A stretch of 45,929 nt of DNA from an uncultured Verrucomicrobiota bacterium (GTDB lineage: Bacteria; Verrucomicrobiota; Verrucomicrobiia; Chthoniobacterales; JACTMZ01): contig CAIZMQ010000098.1 in NCBI GenBank assembly GCA_903934135.1, forward strand, positions 1 to 45,929. Reading direction: 5' to 3'. Position numbers and translations under genes: made by a program. Position 1 is the stretch's first letter; each line of letters opens with the position of its first letter. The notes beneath the pieces were generated by a model. The model had not been told where the DNA came from. It searched no databases and saw nothing but the letters and a program-made list of their open reading frames with translations. Below, one piece after another: positions 1 to 8,758 of the stretch.

Positions 1-450
1 GAACTTGGTCGCGAGCCGCATGACGCGCAACGCTTTGCGGTAGCACTCGGGGTGGGCACTACCGAAATTTCGGAGAATATTCTCCTTCGTGTTGCGCCCC
101 TTTTGGTTCGTCACCACCGCAACGGGACGTCCGTCGATCTTGGCCAACCCGCAGGGCATCGACGCATCGTCGCCGAAGAGGCGGTCGCCGTGCAGTTCCG
201 TGAAGTCTTCGAAGCACAGCCCGAGGTAATCAAGGGCGAATGGTCGAGCCGTGTGGCGGGCGATCTGCACCCGCTGCCAGGCGGTAAGGTTCTCGTAGAT
301 TTCCCTTTTCAGTGCACCGATCTTTTTCTCGATCTTGCCGACCTCCGAGTCGACCACGAGATCCGACCCGTTGGCTTTGTCGCGCAGCCTTTGCAACTGG
401 TCCTCCAGCTCGGCGATAGGTTTTTCGAAATCCAGCGGTTGGACTTTCAT
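1..450 (-). CDS. accA: acetyl-CoA carboxylase carboxyltransferase subunit alpha, N-terminal part (cut by window edge)
   Basis: The reverse strand from the ATG at 450 reads MKVQPLDFEKPIAELEDQL, then a helical stretch, then QIARHTARPFALDYL, LHGDRLFGDD and GSAHPECYRKALRVM, which is the standard AccA N-terminal half. The reading frame runs off the window at base 1 after 150 codons; the family is about 320 residues, so roughly half is missing. AccA with AccD forms the carboxyltransferase that moves CO2 from carboxybiotin to acetyl-CoA, giving malonyl-CoA for fatty-acid synthesis in the cytoplasm. The gene is divergent from an enoyl thioester reductase that starts at 578, so both may share the 127-bp intergenic region. 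The family call is very secure. Confidence 0.95.
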   Translation of the reverse strand, partial: MKVQPLDFEKPIAELEDQLQRLRDKANGSDLVVDSEVGKIEKKIGALKREIYENLTAWQRVQIARHTARPFALDYLGLCFEDFTELHGDRLFGDDASMPCGLAKIDGRPVAVVTNQKGRNTKENILRNFGSAHPECYRKALRVMRLATKF

Positions 451-577
451 CGGCAGGTATTCTGGCCGGATCACCGCGGTGTGGCAGCACAAAAAACGGC
501 CCACTGAGTGATCTCCCAGTCTCCGGTTCGGGGTGATGCGGGATTCCATCCGCCTGTTCAGTCGTTAAGCTCAAGAC

Positions 578-1558
578 ATGACTTCCTTCCTTGCTGCTCG
601 CTACCATCGTTGCGGAAGGCCCGGCGAAGTGCTCGAGGTTGATCAAGTCACCGTAGCGCCGCCCCGGAAGCATGAGGTCACTGTTGGCATGTTCTGTGCG
701 CCGATCAACCCGGCGGATCTCAATGTGATCGAGGGCAAGTATGGCGAGGCGAGGGATTTGCCCGACGTGCCGGGCAGCGAGGGTTGCGGGCGGGTGGTAG
801 CCGTGGGTGCGAGCGTGGACGGGGCATGGGTCGGCCGGAAGGTTCTCGTTGATGGCCAAGCCTGGCGGGAGTCGGGCAACTGGCCGCTGGACCGTGTGGT
901 GGCGGTGCCGGATGGACTGGCGGCGGACCATGCTGCCGTGCTGCGGGTCAACCCGCCGACTGCTTGGCTCCTTTTGCACCAATTTGCCGCACTCCAACCC
1001 GGTGATTGGGTGCTGCAGAATGCGGCGACCTCGGCGGTAGGACGGGCCGTGATCGAAATCGCGCACCAACGTGGTTGGAAAACACTCAATGTGGTCCGGC
1101 GGGCCGCTGCGGCCGAGGAACTCCGGGCCCTTGGCGCCGATGCGGTGGTGGTCGATGACGAAGACATGGGGGCAGCCGCGAAGGACGTGCTCGGCGGGGC
1201 CGCTCCGCGGCTCGCTTTGAATGCGATTGGCGGGGTGTCCGCCACGCGGCTGGCCGGACTGCTTACCTCTGGTGGCACGCTGGTTACTTATGGCGCGATG
1301 AGCAAGGAGGCGCTGAAAATCCCCAACGGCTTCCTCATTTTTCGCGATCTGATTTTCCGCGGATTTTGGCTCACCCGCTGGCTGCGTGCCGCACCGCCGG
1401 ACCAAGTCAGCTCCCTTTTCGACCAAGTTTTACGACTCGCGGCCTCCGGATGTTTCACGCCACGGGTCGTTGCGGAATTCCCGCTTGCGGAGGTTGCGGC
1501 GGCCGTGGCCCGTGCGGAGGAGGGTGGGGGCAAGGTTTTGTTGCGGATCGGGGGATAA
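578..1558 (+). CDS. MDR-family 2-enoyl thioester reductase (MECR/Etr1-like)
   Basis: A 326-residue zinc-free medium-chain dehydrogenase/reductase. The N-terminal GroES-like half contains NPADLNVIEGKYG (residues 44-56), matching the substrate/NADPH loop of mitochondrial enoyl reductases, with the candidate catalytic Tyr55. The Rossmann half has QNAATSAVGRAVIEIA (147-162), the signature that separates MECR/Etr1 from general quinone reductases (known family motif QNAxNSxVGxAVIQ). It probably reduces trans-2-enoyl-ACP or -CoA with NADPH. Its position back-to-back with accA fits a role in fatty-acid synthesis (inference). A crotonyl-CoA reductase or NADPH:quinone reductase activity is the alternative. 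It ends 124 bp before gatC. Confidence 0.8.
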   Translation: MTSFLAARYHRCGRPGEVLEVDQVTVAPPRKHEVTVGMFCAPINPADLNVIEGKYGEARDLPDVPGSEGCGRVVAVGASVDGAWVGRKVLVDGQAWRESGNWPLDRVVAVPDGLAADHAAVLRVNPPTAWLLLHQFAALQPGDWVLQNAATSAVGRAVIEIAHQRGWKTLNVVRRAAAAEELRALGADAVVVDDEDMGAAAKDVLGGAAPRLALNAIGGVSATRLAGLLTSGGTLVTYGAMSKEALKIPNGFLIFRDLIFRGFWLTRWLRAAPPDQVSSLFDQVLRLAASGCFTPRVVAEFPLAEVAAAVARAEEGGGKVLLRIGG

Positions 1559-1682
1559 AAGAACGGACGGCCATCCTACCTCGGAGCGAAGCGGACGAAC
1601 AAGCGGCCCGCTCGTCCCATCATCACGCACGGAAACGTTTCGACATCGCCATGCGGTCGCGCTAACCACAAGGGCTTGCCCC

Positions 1683-1973
1683 ATGAGCGCTCCGCACCTC
1701 GACGTCCGCTATATCGCCAATCTGGTCCGTCTGCGATTGACCGAAGAAGAAATCACCGAATTGCAACCGCAACTCGACCACGTTCTCTCCTACATCGAGC
1801 AACTCGATGAGGTGAACGTCGAGGGGATCGAGCCGACGGCCCATGCCTCGGCCGTCTACAATGTTTTCCGAGCCGACCTGCCGCGCGACGGGTTCACCCA
1901 GGAGCAGGCCACGGCGAATGCCCCGCATTCCGGAAACGGGCTTTTTCTCGTGCCCAAGGTGGTGGAGGGGTGA
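1683..1973 (+). CDS. gatC: Asp-tRNA(Asn)/Glu-tRNA(Gln) amidotransferase subunit C
   Basis: A 96-residue protein starting MSAPHLDVRYIANLVRL, with the typical GatC pattern (YIANLVRLRLTEEE, LDHVLSYIEQLDEVN, P-H-S near the C-terminus). The frame is open upstream to 1386, but homology begins at the ATG at 1683, so that start is chosen. GatC is the small wrapping subunit of GatCAB, which amidates misacylated Glu-tRNA(Gln) and/or Asp-tRNA(Asn). Its stop overlaps the gatA start by one base (TGATG), implying translational coupling. gatB is not in the window. Confidence 0.93.
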   Translation: MSAPHLDVRYIANLVRLRLTEEEITELQPQLDHVLSYIEQLDEVNVEGIEPTAHASAVYNVFRADLPRDGFTQEQATANAPHSGNGLFLVPKVVEG

Positions 1974-3400
1974 TGAATCTCGAGGGACTGACCATCGCCA
2001 AGGCCCGCCGCTTGATCCAAGCCGGCGAATTGTCCCCCGTGCAACTGGTCGACGCAGTCCAGGCCGCGATCGAACGGACCGATCCGGCCGTCGGCGGTTA
2101 CCTTTCCCGTGATTACGAGCGTGCCCGTGCCCTGGCTGAAAAGACCGACGTCACTCTGCCGCTCGGCGGGATTCCGGTGGCGATCAAAGATGTGATCAAT
2201 GTCGAGGGTGAATCCTGCACTTGCGCGTCGCAAATTCTCCAAGGCTATGTCGCGCCCTATGATGCCACGGTCATCACCAAGCTCCGCGCCGCGGGGGCCA
2301 TTCCTTTCGGCCGCACCAACATGGACGAATTCGCCATGGGATCATCCACCGAGAATTCCTCGCTCCGCATCACGCGCAATCCGCGCGATCCGGAGCGTAT
2401 CCCGGGCGGCTCGAGCGGAGGTTCCGCCGCAGTCGTTGCCGCGGATGAAGCACTGGCCTCGCTCGGCTCGGATACCGGCGGTTCGATCCGCCAACCCGCG
2501 GCTCTTTGCGGTTGTGTCGGTTTGAAGCCGAGCTACGGACGCGTCTCACGCTACGGTCTGGTTGCTTTTGCCTCCTCGCTTGACCAGATCGGACCTTTCA
2601 CCCACACGGTGGAGGATGCGGCCCTCGTGCTGCAGGCCATTGCCGGCCACGATCCGCTGGATTCCACCTCGCTCGACCTGCCAGTGCCGGATTACTCGGC
2701 CCCGCTGAACGACGGAGTCAAGGGCCTGAAGCTCGGCGTGCCCAAGGAATACTTCGTCGAGGGGATGGACCCCCAAGTTGAGGCACGCGTGCGGGCGGCT
2801 ATCGAGGTCTACCGCGGCCTGGGCGCGGAAATTGTCGAGGTCTCGCTGCCGCATACCAAATACGCGGTGGCCGACTACTACATCATTGCTACGGCGGAAG
2901 CTTCGGCCAATCTGGCCCGTTTCGACGGCGTGCGTTACGGCCAACGCGCCTCCGCGCCGCGCGACCTGGCCGACCATTACGGACGCACCCGCGGCGAGGG
3001 CTTCGGCAAGGAAGTGAAACGCCGGATCATCCTCGGCACCTATGTGCTGAGCAGCGGCTACTACGACGCCTTTTACCTCCGCGCGCAGAAAGTCCGCACC
3101 CTGATCCGCCGCGACTTCGAAGAAGCCTTCCGAAAAGTCGACGGCCTCCTCTCTCCGACCTCGCCGGTGCCTGCCTTCAAAATCGGCGAGCGCATGGCCG
3201 ACCCGCTCCAGATGTATCTCGCCGACATCTTCACCATCGCGGCGAATCTGGCCGGCATTTGCGGGATAAGCATTCCCTGCGGTGACGTCGAGGTGGACGG
3301 CAAGAAGTTGCCGGTCGGCCTGCAAATCATGGCTCCGGCCTTTGAAGAAGCCCGCCTGCTGCGCATTGCCCGTGCTTACGAGACAGCCTGCTCGGCCTGA
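1973..3400 (+). CDS. gatA: Asp-tRNA(Asn)/Glu-tRNA(Gln) amidotransferase subunit A
   Basis: A 475-residue amidase-signature protein. The catalytic Ser-cisSer-Lys triad is visible: Lys72 in AIKDVINVEG, cis-Ser147 in PGGSSGGS and nucleophile Ser171 in DTGGSIRQPA. GatA hydrolyses glutamine and feeds ammonia to GatB for transamidation of tRNA. The ATG at 1973 overlaps the gatC stop; a GTG one codon upstream is also in frame but less likely. The stop abuts the stop of the convergent thioredoxin-like gene with no gap, leaving no room for a separate terminator. Confidence 0.97.
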   Translation: MNLEGLTIAKARRLIQAGELSPVQLVDAVQAAIERTDPAVGGYLSRDYERARALAEKTDVTLPLGGIPVAIKDVINVEGESCTCASQILQGYVAPYDATVITKLRAAGAIPFGRTNMDEFAMGSSTENSSLRITRNPRDPERIPGGSSGGSAAVVAADEALASLGSDTGGSIRQPAALCGCVGLKPSYGRVSRYGLVAFASSLDQIGPFTHTVEDAALVLQAIAGHDPLDSTSLDLPVPDYSAPLNDGVKGLKLGVPKEYFVEGMDPQVEARVRAAIEVYRGLGAEIVEVSLPHTKYAVADYYIIATAEASANLARFDGVRYGQRASAPRDLADHYGRTRGEGFGKEVKRRIILGTYVLSSGYYDAFYLRAQKVRTLIRRDFEEAFRKVDGLLSPTSPVPAFKIGERMADPLQMYLADIFTIAANLAGICGISIPCGDVEVDGKKLPVGLQIMAPAFEEARLLRIARAYETACSA

Positions 3401-3883
3401 TCAGTTTCCGCCGACGATCTCTTCGATCTTGGAGAGGACTTCCTGCGGCGATTGCCACTCGTTGTCCGGTTGGGCCGTCACGGCGTTGCCCTCGTTGTCG
3501 ATGAGCACGAGGTAGGGGATGCCGCTGGAACCGAATTTCCGGAATGTCTCGTTCTGCGCCTGGTCGAACTTCACCGCGGGCCAAGGCATGTTATCACCCT
3601 TGATGTATTCCTCCATGGCCGCTTGGTCGCGGTCCGAGCTGACAAAAACCAACTCGAAGTCCGGGTGCTTGGGTTTGAAGTTGTTGTACCACTCGACGAG
3701 CTTTGGCGTGAACATGCGGCAGGGCGGGCACCAATGGGCCGAGAAATAAAGCGCGGTGTATTTCGGCGAGCCTTCCACGGCGGGTCCGGTCAGGTCGCCC
3801 TTGATGTCGTCGAAAAATCCGGCGCGGGCGGTGGTGGTGACGGCCAGGGCGGCCACAAGGAGGAAAAGGAGACGGGTCTTCAT
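3401..3883 (-). CDS. secreted thioredoxin-like (nucleoredoxin/tryparedoxin-type) protein
   Basis: 160 residues with a cleavable signal peptide (MKTRLLFLLVAALAVTTTARA, likely cut after residue 21) and a thioredoxin fold with the active site WCPPC (Cys52, Cys55) in the context YFSAHWCPPCRMFTPKL. This context, the FVSSDRD segment and the cis-Pro region GIPYLVLID are typical of nucleoredoxin-like proteins. It is expected to act as a periplasmic thiol-disulfide oxidoreductase. The partner is unknown. The gene is convergent with gatA and divergent from the secreted protein at 3986. Confidence 0.85.
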   Translation of the reverse strand: MKTRLLFLLVAALAVTTTARAGFFDDIKGDLTGPAVEGSPKYTALYFSAHWCPPCRMFTPKLVEWYNNFKPKHPDFELVFVSSDRDQAAMEEYIKGDNMPWPAVKFDQAQNETFRKFGSSGIPYLVLIDNEGNAVTAQPDNEWQSPQEVLSKIEEIVGGN

Positions 3884-3985
3884 TTCTCCGGAAAATGGAC
3901 CCGCGCCGCGACTTTGGCAACTCCATCGTGGCCGCGATGGCGCCTTGGCCGTTGTTTTTTCCTTTAGTGCGACGATAGTGCGGCC

Positions 3986-4741
3986 ATGAGGACAGTTATG
4001 GCCTTCTTTCTCGCCGGAATAGCGGTGGCCACGGCCGGGCCGATTGTCCGCGAGCCCGGGGTCATTTACCTATCCGACTTCCACGAGCGCCTGCCACGCT
4101 ACCAGCTGACCGGCCCGGCCCCTTGTTTCTTCGAGGCCACGATGAAGCGCTTTGCCGGCACCCTGCGTTTTCCGCAGGCTGTGCAACTCGACGCCATTTC
4201 CTCGGATGGTCTGTTGCGTGTGCGTGGCAATGCCCAGCAAGGCGGCGTGGTGGCCTGGATCGAGCCGCTCTACGTGGCGGGTTTGCCCGAGAACTATCTG
4301 GAAATTGCGGTCCGCGCCGAGCAACGGCGGCGGGAAGTGGAAGACCTCATTGCCCGCAAGGAAGTGGCGGTGGGCATGACGCTCGAGGAGGTAACGCGCA
4401 GTCTGGGCAAGCCGCAGAAGCGTTCGAGCAAGACCGGTCGCGAGGGGTCCACGCAAACCTACGAATACGTGAAATACAAACTGATCCCGCAGACGGTTTA
4501 CACGCCGTCCTACGCGCAGTCTCTCACCGGCTCCCGGCCCGATCCGCGCGCGAAACTCGAGAGGGTGGTGGTGCGCAGCGGCTACGGCTACGACGCCTCG
4601 ACCGTCTACTTGAAGGTGCCGGTCGGCACGACCACCGTCGGCTTCGTCAACGGCTTGGTCGAAACGGTGGAAGAGTCCGAGGGAACATTGACCGGTGCCA
4701 ACGCCTCGATTGTCGTGCCGCCGATTGATCTCGTCTGGTAG
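3986..4741 (+). CDS. secreted protein of unknown function with a BamE/SmpA-like segment
   Basis: 251 residues beginning with a short signal peptide (MRTVMAFFLAGIAVATAGP). A charged helical stretch near residues 110-130 is followed by VAVGMTLEEVTRSLGKPQKRSS, which resembles the G-M-x2-x-EV-x2-LG-P pattern of BamE/SmpA-type lipoprotein domains, then YEYVKYK. There is no lipobox. The rest is not recognised. It is probably periplasmic. An outer-membrane assembly role would be speculative because the resemblance covers only about 40 residues. Confidence 0.6.
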   Translation: MRTVMAFFLAGIAVATAGPIVREPGVIYLSDFHERLPRYQLTGPAPCFFEATMKRFAGTLRFPQAVQLDAISSDGLLRVRGNAQQGGVVAWIEPLYVAGLPENYLEIAVRAEQRRREVEDLIARKEVAVGMTLEEVTRSLGKPQKRSSKTGREGSTQTYEYVKYKLIPQTVYTPSYAQSLTGSRPDPRAKLERVVVRSGYGYDASTVYLKVPVGTTTVGFVNGLVETVEESEGTLTGANASIVVPPIDLVW

Positions 4742-4789
4742 CACCATCCGGGCTTTACAAAATCCGCGCCCGAGAGCATTCCGGTAGGG

Positions 4790-5029
4790 ATGGATGCAAT
4801 GTCCGATTTCCTCCAGGCCCGCTACGAGGTGCGACGACCCGACGGCACCGCGTTCGGTCCGGTCAGTGCTTGGACTCTGGCCGAGTGGCGCGAAAGCAAA
4901 CGCATTTTCGACACCGATGAAATCCGCCGCATCAACGGTGAGACCGACCGCCATTGGGTCGTTCTGCGCGACTCAACATTCTTACGCAACCTGCCTGAGG
5001 AACCCCTGGGTTGGGACGGCGAGCCCTGA
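4790..5029 (+). CDS. small hypothetical protein (possible GYF_2-like domain)
   Basis: 79 residues (76 if the second ATG at 4799 is used; the GGTAGGG just before 4790 is better spaced for 4799). The pattern YEVRRPDGTAFGPVSAWTLAEWRESKRI resembles the G-x-x-GPxS-x-x-x-L-x-x-W core of GYF_2-type domains, which bind peptides or sit beside membrane segments. No signal peptide or transmembrane segment is seen. Function unknown; the domain suggestion is weak. Confidence 0.5.
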   Translation: MDAMSDFLQARYEVRRPDGTAFGPVSAWTLAEWRESKRIFDTDEIRRINGETDRHWVVLRDSTFLRNLPEEPLGWDGEP

Positions 5030-5080
5030 ACTTTTCCCCTTGCCGCCGCCGCGCATCAAGAGATTATGAGACTCTCCTCC

Positions 5081-5154
5081 GCGGGTGTAGTTCAATGGTA
5101 GAACGGCAGCTTCCCAAGCTGCATACGAGGGTTCGATTCCCTTCACCCGCTCCA
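5081..5154 (+). tRNA. tRNA-Gly (anticodon CCC), CCA encoded
   Basis: A full cloverleaf: acceptor GCGGGTG pairs with CACCCGC, D-arm GTAGTTCAATGGTAGAAC, anticodon stem GCAGC/GCTGC around loop TTCCCAA (anticodon CCC, reads GGG), and T-arm GAGGGTTCGATTCCCTT. The 3' CCA is encoded. A weak promoter (TTGCCG at 5040, GATTAT at 5062, 16-bp spacer) may lie just upstream. Confidence 0.95.
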
Positions 5155-5198
5155 CTTTTCTTGAACGTCCGCCTGCATGAAGCGGTCCCATCATCACA

Positions 5199-7154
5199 AT
5201 GTTTCGTCCACTCTTCTCCCTTCTGTTCGTTCTACCCGCCTTTGCTTCCGCCATGGAAATCAGTCCGCCCAAAACCGTGGAACCGCCGTCCATCATCCCC
5301 CTTCGCGATTTTTTCCGCAACCCGGAGGGTGTATCCTATCAGGTCAGTCCCGGCGGCGACTACATTTCGTGGATGGCGCCGTGGGAAAGCCGCCTCAATG
5401 TTTTCGTCCAAGCGGTGGGTGGCGGCGACCCGCAGCGTCTGACCGGTGCGACCAAGCGCGACATCGCCGGCTACTTTTGGGCCGCGAAGGACCAGATCGT
5501 TTACCTGCAGGACGACGGCGGGGATGAGAATTTCCACCTCTACGCGGTCAACGCTGACGGCGGCAACCGCCGTGACCTCACGCCCTTTCCTGGGGTGCGG
5601 GTCGGCGTGGTCGACGACTTGCGTGATGATGAGGACCATCTCCTGATCAGTATGAACAAACGCGATGCGCGTGTCTTCGATGTTTTCCGTCTCAACACCC
5701 GCGACGGGGAGATGGAATTGGTCGCGGAAAACCCCGGCAGTGTCTCCTCCTGGATCACGGACCACAACGGTCAAGTGCGGGCCGCGGTGCAGACGGACGG
5801 CGTCAATACCGAGTTGCTCACCCGCGCCACGCCGGACGAGCCATTCAAGAAGGTGATCAGCACCAATTTCCGCGAAAGCGCCGATCCGCTCTTCTTCACC
5901 TATGACAACAAGGATCTTTATGCGTCGTCCAATATCGGCCGCGACAAGGCAGCCATCGTGCGCCTCGATCCCTCCACAGGGAAGGAACAGGAGGTCATCT
6001 TCGAACATCCCGAGGTCGATGTCGGCAGTTTGGTCGGTTCGGACAAGCGCAAGGTGCTCACCGCCGCCGCATTCACCCGCGACAAGCAGGAATACCATTT
6101 CTTCGACGATCGGCGCCGCGACCTCCAGGCCAAGCTGGAGGAAAAGCTCCCCGGTGAGGAGGTCGTGCTCAGCTCGGCCAATCGTGAGGAGGACAAATTC
6201 ATCGTCCGAACCCACAGCGACCGTTCGCGCGGAGCGTTTTACTATTATGACAGCACTACGGAGGAGCTCCGCAAGCTGGCCGAGGTGTCGCCTTGGCTCG
6301 ACGAGGAGAAGCTCGCCCCGATGGAGCCGGTGCGCATTCCGGCACGCGACGGTCTCGAGTTGCCCGCGTATCTCACCCTGCCTCCCGGAGTCGAAGCGAA
6401 GAATTTGCCGGCTGTGTTGCTTGTGCATGGTGGGCCGTGGGCGCGTGACGCGTGGGGATTCGACGGGGAGGCGCAATTCCTAGCCAACCGCGGCTATGCC
6501 GTGCTGCAGGTCAACTTCCGCGGCTCGACCGGCTACGGACGCGAGTTCTGGGAGAAAAGTTTCAAGCAATGGGGCAAGGCGATGCAGGACGACCTGACCG
6601 ACTCGGTCAAGTGGCTGGTCGACCGCGGCATTGCCGATCCTCAGCGGATCGCCATCTACGGCGGCAGTTATGGCGGTTATGCCGCGCTGGCCGGCATGGC
6701 CTTCACCCCGGAGGTCTATGCGGCGGGGATCAGCTTTGTCGGCCCGTCGAACATTTTCACCTTGCTGGCCAGCGTCCCTCCGTATTGGGAGCCTTACCGT
6801 CAGATGCAGTATGAAATGATCGGCAACCCCGAGACCGAGAAAGATCTACTCACCGCGGCATCACCGCTTTTTTCGGCGGACAAAATTTCTTCCCCCTTGC
6901 TCATTGCCCAAGGGGCGAACGATCCGCGGGTGAAGAAAGCCGAGAGCGACCAGATCGTCGAAGCGCTGCAGACCCGCGGCATTGATGTCCCCTACATCGT
7001 GAAGGACAACGAAGGCCACGGTTTTGCCAACGAGGAAAACCGCCTCTATTTCTACCGGGCGGTCGAACGATTCCTCGCCAAACACCTCGGGGGACGGGTT
7101 GAGGAGAGCAACGAGAAGATTGCGGAGCTCGACGGAGTGGAAAAAGAGGGCTGA
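5199..7154 (+). CDS. secreted S9-family prolyl oligopeptidase/acylaminoacyl peptidase
   Basis: 651 residues: a signal peptide (MFRPLFSLLFVLPAFASA), a beta-propeller region to about residue 380, then an alpha/beta hydrolase catalytic domain. The triad is visible: Ser490 in GGSYGGY, Asp575 in GANDPRV and His607 in EGHGF. VHGGPWARD forms the oxyanion-side loop. This layout is that of S9C peptidases, which cleave short peptides or acylated N-termini and are usually periplasmic. Exact specificity cannot be read from sequence. It stands alone after tRNA-Gly and is convergent with the chromate transporter. Confidence 0.9.
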   Translation: MFRPLFSLLFVLPAFASAMEISPPKTVEPPSIIPLRDFFRNPEGVSYQVSPGGDYISWMAPWESRLNVFVQAVGGGDPQRLTGATKRDIAGYFWAAKDQIVYLQDDGGDENFHLYAVNADGGNRRDLTPFPGVRVGVVDDLRDDEDHLLISMNKRDARVFDVFRLNTRDGEMELVAENPGSVSSWITDHNGQVRAAVQTDGVNTELLTRATPDEPFKKVISTNFRESADPLFFTYDNKDLYASSNIGRDKAAIVRLDPSTGKEQEVIFEHPEVDVGSLVGSDKRKVLTAAAFTRDKQEYHFFDDRRRDLQAKLEEKLPGEEVVLSSANREEDKFIVRTHSDRSRGAFYYYDSTTEELRKLAEVSPWLDEEKLAPMEPVRIPARDGLELPAYLTLPPGVEAKNLPAVLLVHGGPWARDAWGFDGEAQFLANRGYAVLQVNFRGSTGYGREFWEKSFKQWGKAMQDDLTDSVKWLVDRGIADPQRIAIYGGSYGGYAALAGMAFTPEVYAAGISFVGPSNIFTLLASVPPYWEPYRQMQYEMIGNPETEKDLLTAASPLFSADKISSPLLIAQGANDPRVKKAESDQIVEALQTRGIDVPYIVKDNEGHGFANEENRLYFYRAVERFLAKHLGGRVEESNEKIAELDGVEKEG

Positions 7155-7192
7155 AACTCGAGCCGGAAGTTGGAGTGAAGCTGTCGTAGCGG

Positions 7193-8440
7193 CTACCAAA
7201 TGGCGCGCAGCAGCCCGGCCGCCCCGGCGAGGCCCACGACCGCGGGGATGGACCATTGCCGGCCGACCAGTAGCCAGAGGCTGACGCCCGCGATGACAGC
7301 GTGAAGTACGGACGGTTGATCCGGGCCGAAAACGCCGGCGGCAAACCATACAGCCAGACTGGCGATTACCCCGATCACCGCGGCTGTGACCGTATCGAGG
7401 ACCATCCGCGCTCGCGGGTTCTCCGCCAGTAGCTCGACAAAGGGCGCGCCGGCGAGGATGAAGAGAAAGCTGGGCACAAAAGTGACCCATGAGGTGAGGA
7501 AGGCACCGAGCGTGGCCATGGCCCAAGGTCCTAGCGGCGCCGGGTTATTCCATCCGGCGAAGAAGCCGGCGAATTGCAGCACTTTGACCAACGGCCCGGG
7601 CAGGCACTCGGCTAAGGCGAGGCCATCCTTCATCGCCTCCGACGAAAGCCATCCGGCGTGGTTGACCGCGTGGTCGGCCACATACGGCAATACGGCATAG
7701 GCGCCTCCGAAGGTGACCACCGCAACCTTGCTGAAGAAAAATCCGAGCGAAGCAAGGAGACTGTCCCATCCGAAAACCAAGCCGGCCAGCAGAACCGGCG
7801 CGAACCAGGCGAGGAGTCCGAGGCCGAGTGTACGCCACGGGATGGACGGACGCGGGGTCGCCGGGGTCGCGGCCGGTGCGGGTGGTGCGGTGAGGTGTTT
7901 CGCCGCCCCGAGCCCGACGGCCGCGAGGACGATCCAAGGGAAGGGGACTTGGAAAAAATAAATCGCGGCAAAGGCCGCCGCGGCGAGTAACCAAGCGCGG
8001 GGGCCGGCGAGATGATGCCGCGCCATTCGGACCAAGGCTGCGAGGATGATGGCCAGCACGGCCGGTCGCACGGTGGCAAAAAGGGTCTGCACCCCGTCGA
8101 GTTGCCCGAACATCGTGTACAGCCCCGCCGCGGCCCAGAGCAGCAGCATGGCCGGAAGCACGAAGAGCGCGCCGGCCGCGATCGCCCCGCGCAGCCCGTG
8201 CAGTTTCCAACCCGAATAAATGACCAGTTGATGGGCCTCGGGTCCGGGCAGGAGCATGCTGAAATTCAAACCGGCGGAAAATTCGTGCGGGGTCAGCCAG
8301 CGCCGGCGCTCGACCAACTCTTCGCGCAGGATGGCAATCTGTCCGGCCGGGCCACCGAAGCTGACCCAGCCCAATCGGGCGAAGAAGCGCCGTGCTTCTT
8401 TCCAATCGGGAACCGCTTTGTCTTGGCAAGGTTGACGCAT
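7193..8440 (-). CDS. chrA: chromate transporter, two-domain CHR family
   Basis: 415 residues with about ten hydrophobic segments in two homologous halves. The N-terminal half has FGGPAGQIA and PGPEAHQLV; the C-terminal half has FGGAYAVLPYV and PGPLVKVLQ. These FGG and PGP pairs are the hallmark of the long-chain CHR family. A proline/alanine linker near residues 185-205 joins the halves. It is expected to export chromate across the inner membrane. The start at 8440 is 34 bp from the divergent ferredoxin start. No chrB-like regulator is adjacent. Confidence 0.9.
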   Translation of the reverse strand: MRQPCQDKAVPDWKEARRFFARLGWVSFGGPAGQIAILREELVERRRWLTPHEFSAGLNFSMLLPGPEAHQLVIYSGWKLHGLRGAIAAGALFVLPAMLLLWAAAGLYTMFGQLDGVQTLFATVRPAVLAIILAALVRMARHHLAGPRAWLLAAAAFAAIYFFQVPFPWIVLAAVGLGAAKHLTAPPAPAATPATPRPSIPWRTLGLGLLAWFAPVLLAGLVFGWDSLLASLGFFFSKVAVVTFGGAYAVLPYVADHAVNHAGWLSSEAMKDGLALAECLPGPLVKVLQFAGFFAGWNNPAPLGPWAMATLGAFLTSWVTFVPSFLFILAGAPFVELLAENPRARMVLDTVTAAVIGVIASLAVWFAAGVFGPDQPSVLHAVIAGVSLWLLVGRQWSIPAVVGLAGAAGLLRAIW

Positions 8441-8474
8441 CTTTTTATCGTTCCCTCTCGAATCACATTACGCC

Positions 8475-8708
8475 ATGGCTGAACTCGAAAACAAATACTC
8501 TGAAAACGTCCCCGGTAAGTTTTACGTCGATGACCAGTGCATCGATTGCGATCTGTGCCGCGAGACGGCCCCGGCCAATTTCACCCGCAGCGATGACGGC
8601 GGATATTCCTACGTTTACAAGCAGCCTGGCACGCCGGAAGAGGAGGCGCAGTGCAAAGAGGCGATGGAAGGCTGCCCGGTCGAAGCGATCGGGGACAACG
8701 GCTCCTAG
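8475..8708 (+). CDS. 4Fe-4S ferredoxin
   Basis: 77 acidic residues with CIDCDLC (Cys22, 25, 28) and GCPVEAI (Cys67) as ligands for one [4Fe-4S] cluster. Cys60 is an extra cysteine that may form a disulfide, as in other single-cluster ferredoxins. It is a soluble low-potential electron carrier; the partner enzyme is not evident from context. It lies just upstream of dciA on the same strand with a 50-bp gap. Confidence 0.9.
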   Translation: MAELENKYSENVPGKFYVDDQCIDCDLCRETAPANFTRSDDGGYSYVYKQPGTPEEEAQCKEAMEGCPVEAIGDNGS

Positions 8709-8758
8709 TGCCGCGGCCGGGCGGAATGCTTTTTCTCCGCTTCTGATCCTCAACTGAC

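Noticed and set aside
52-507. 151-codon plus-strand frame at the left edge
   Set aside because: It is the antisense shadow of accA, whose conserved protein is clear on the minus strand.
5232-6476. 414-codon minus-strand frame
   Set aside because: It is antisense to the S9 peptidase, whose catalytic triad and signal peptide are on the plus strand.
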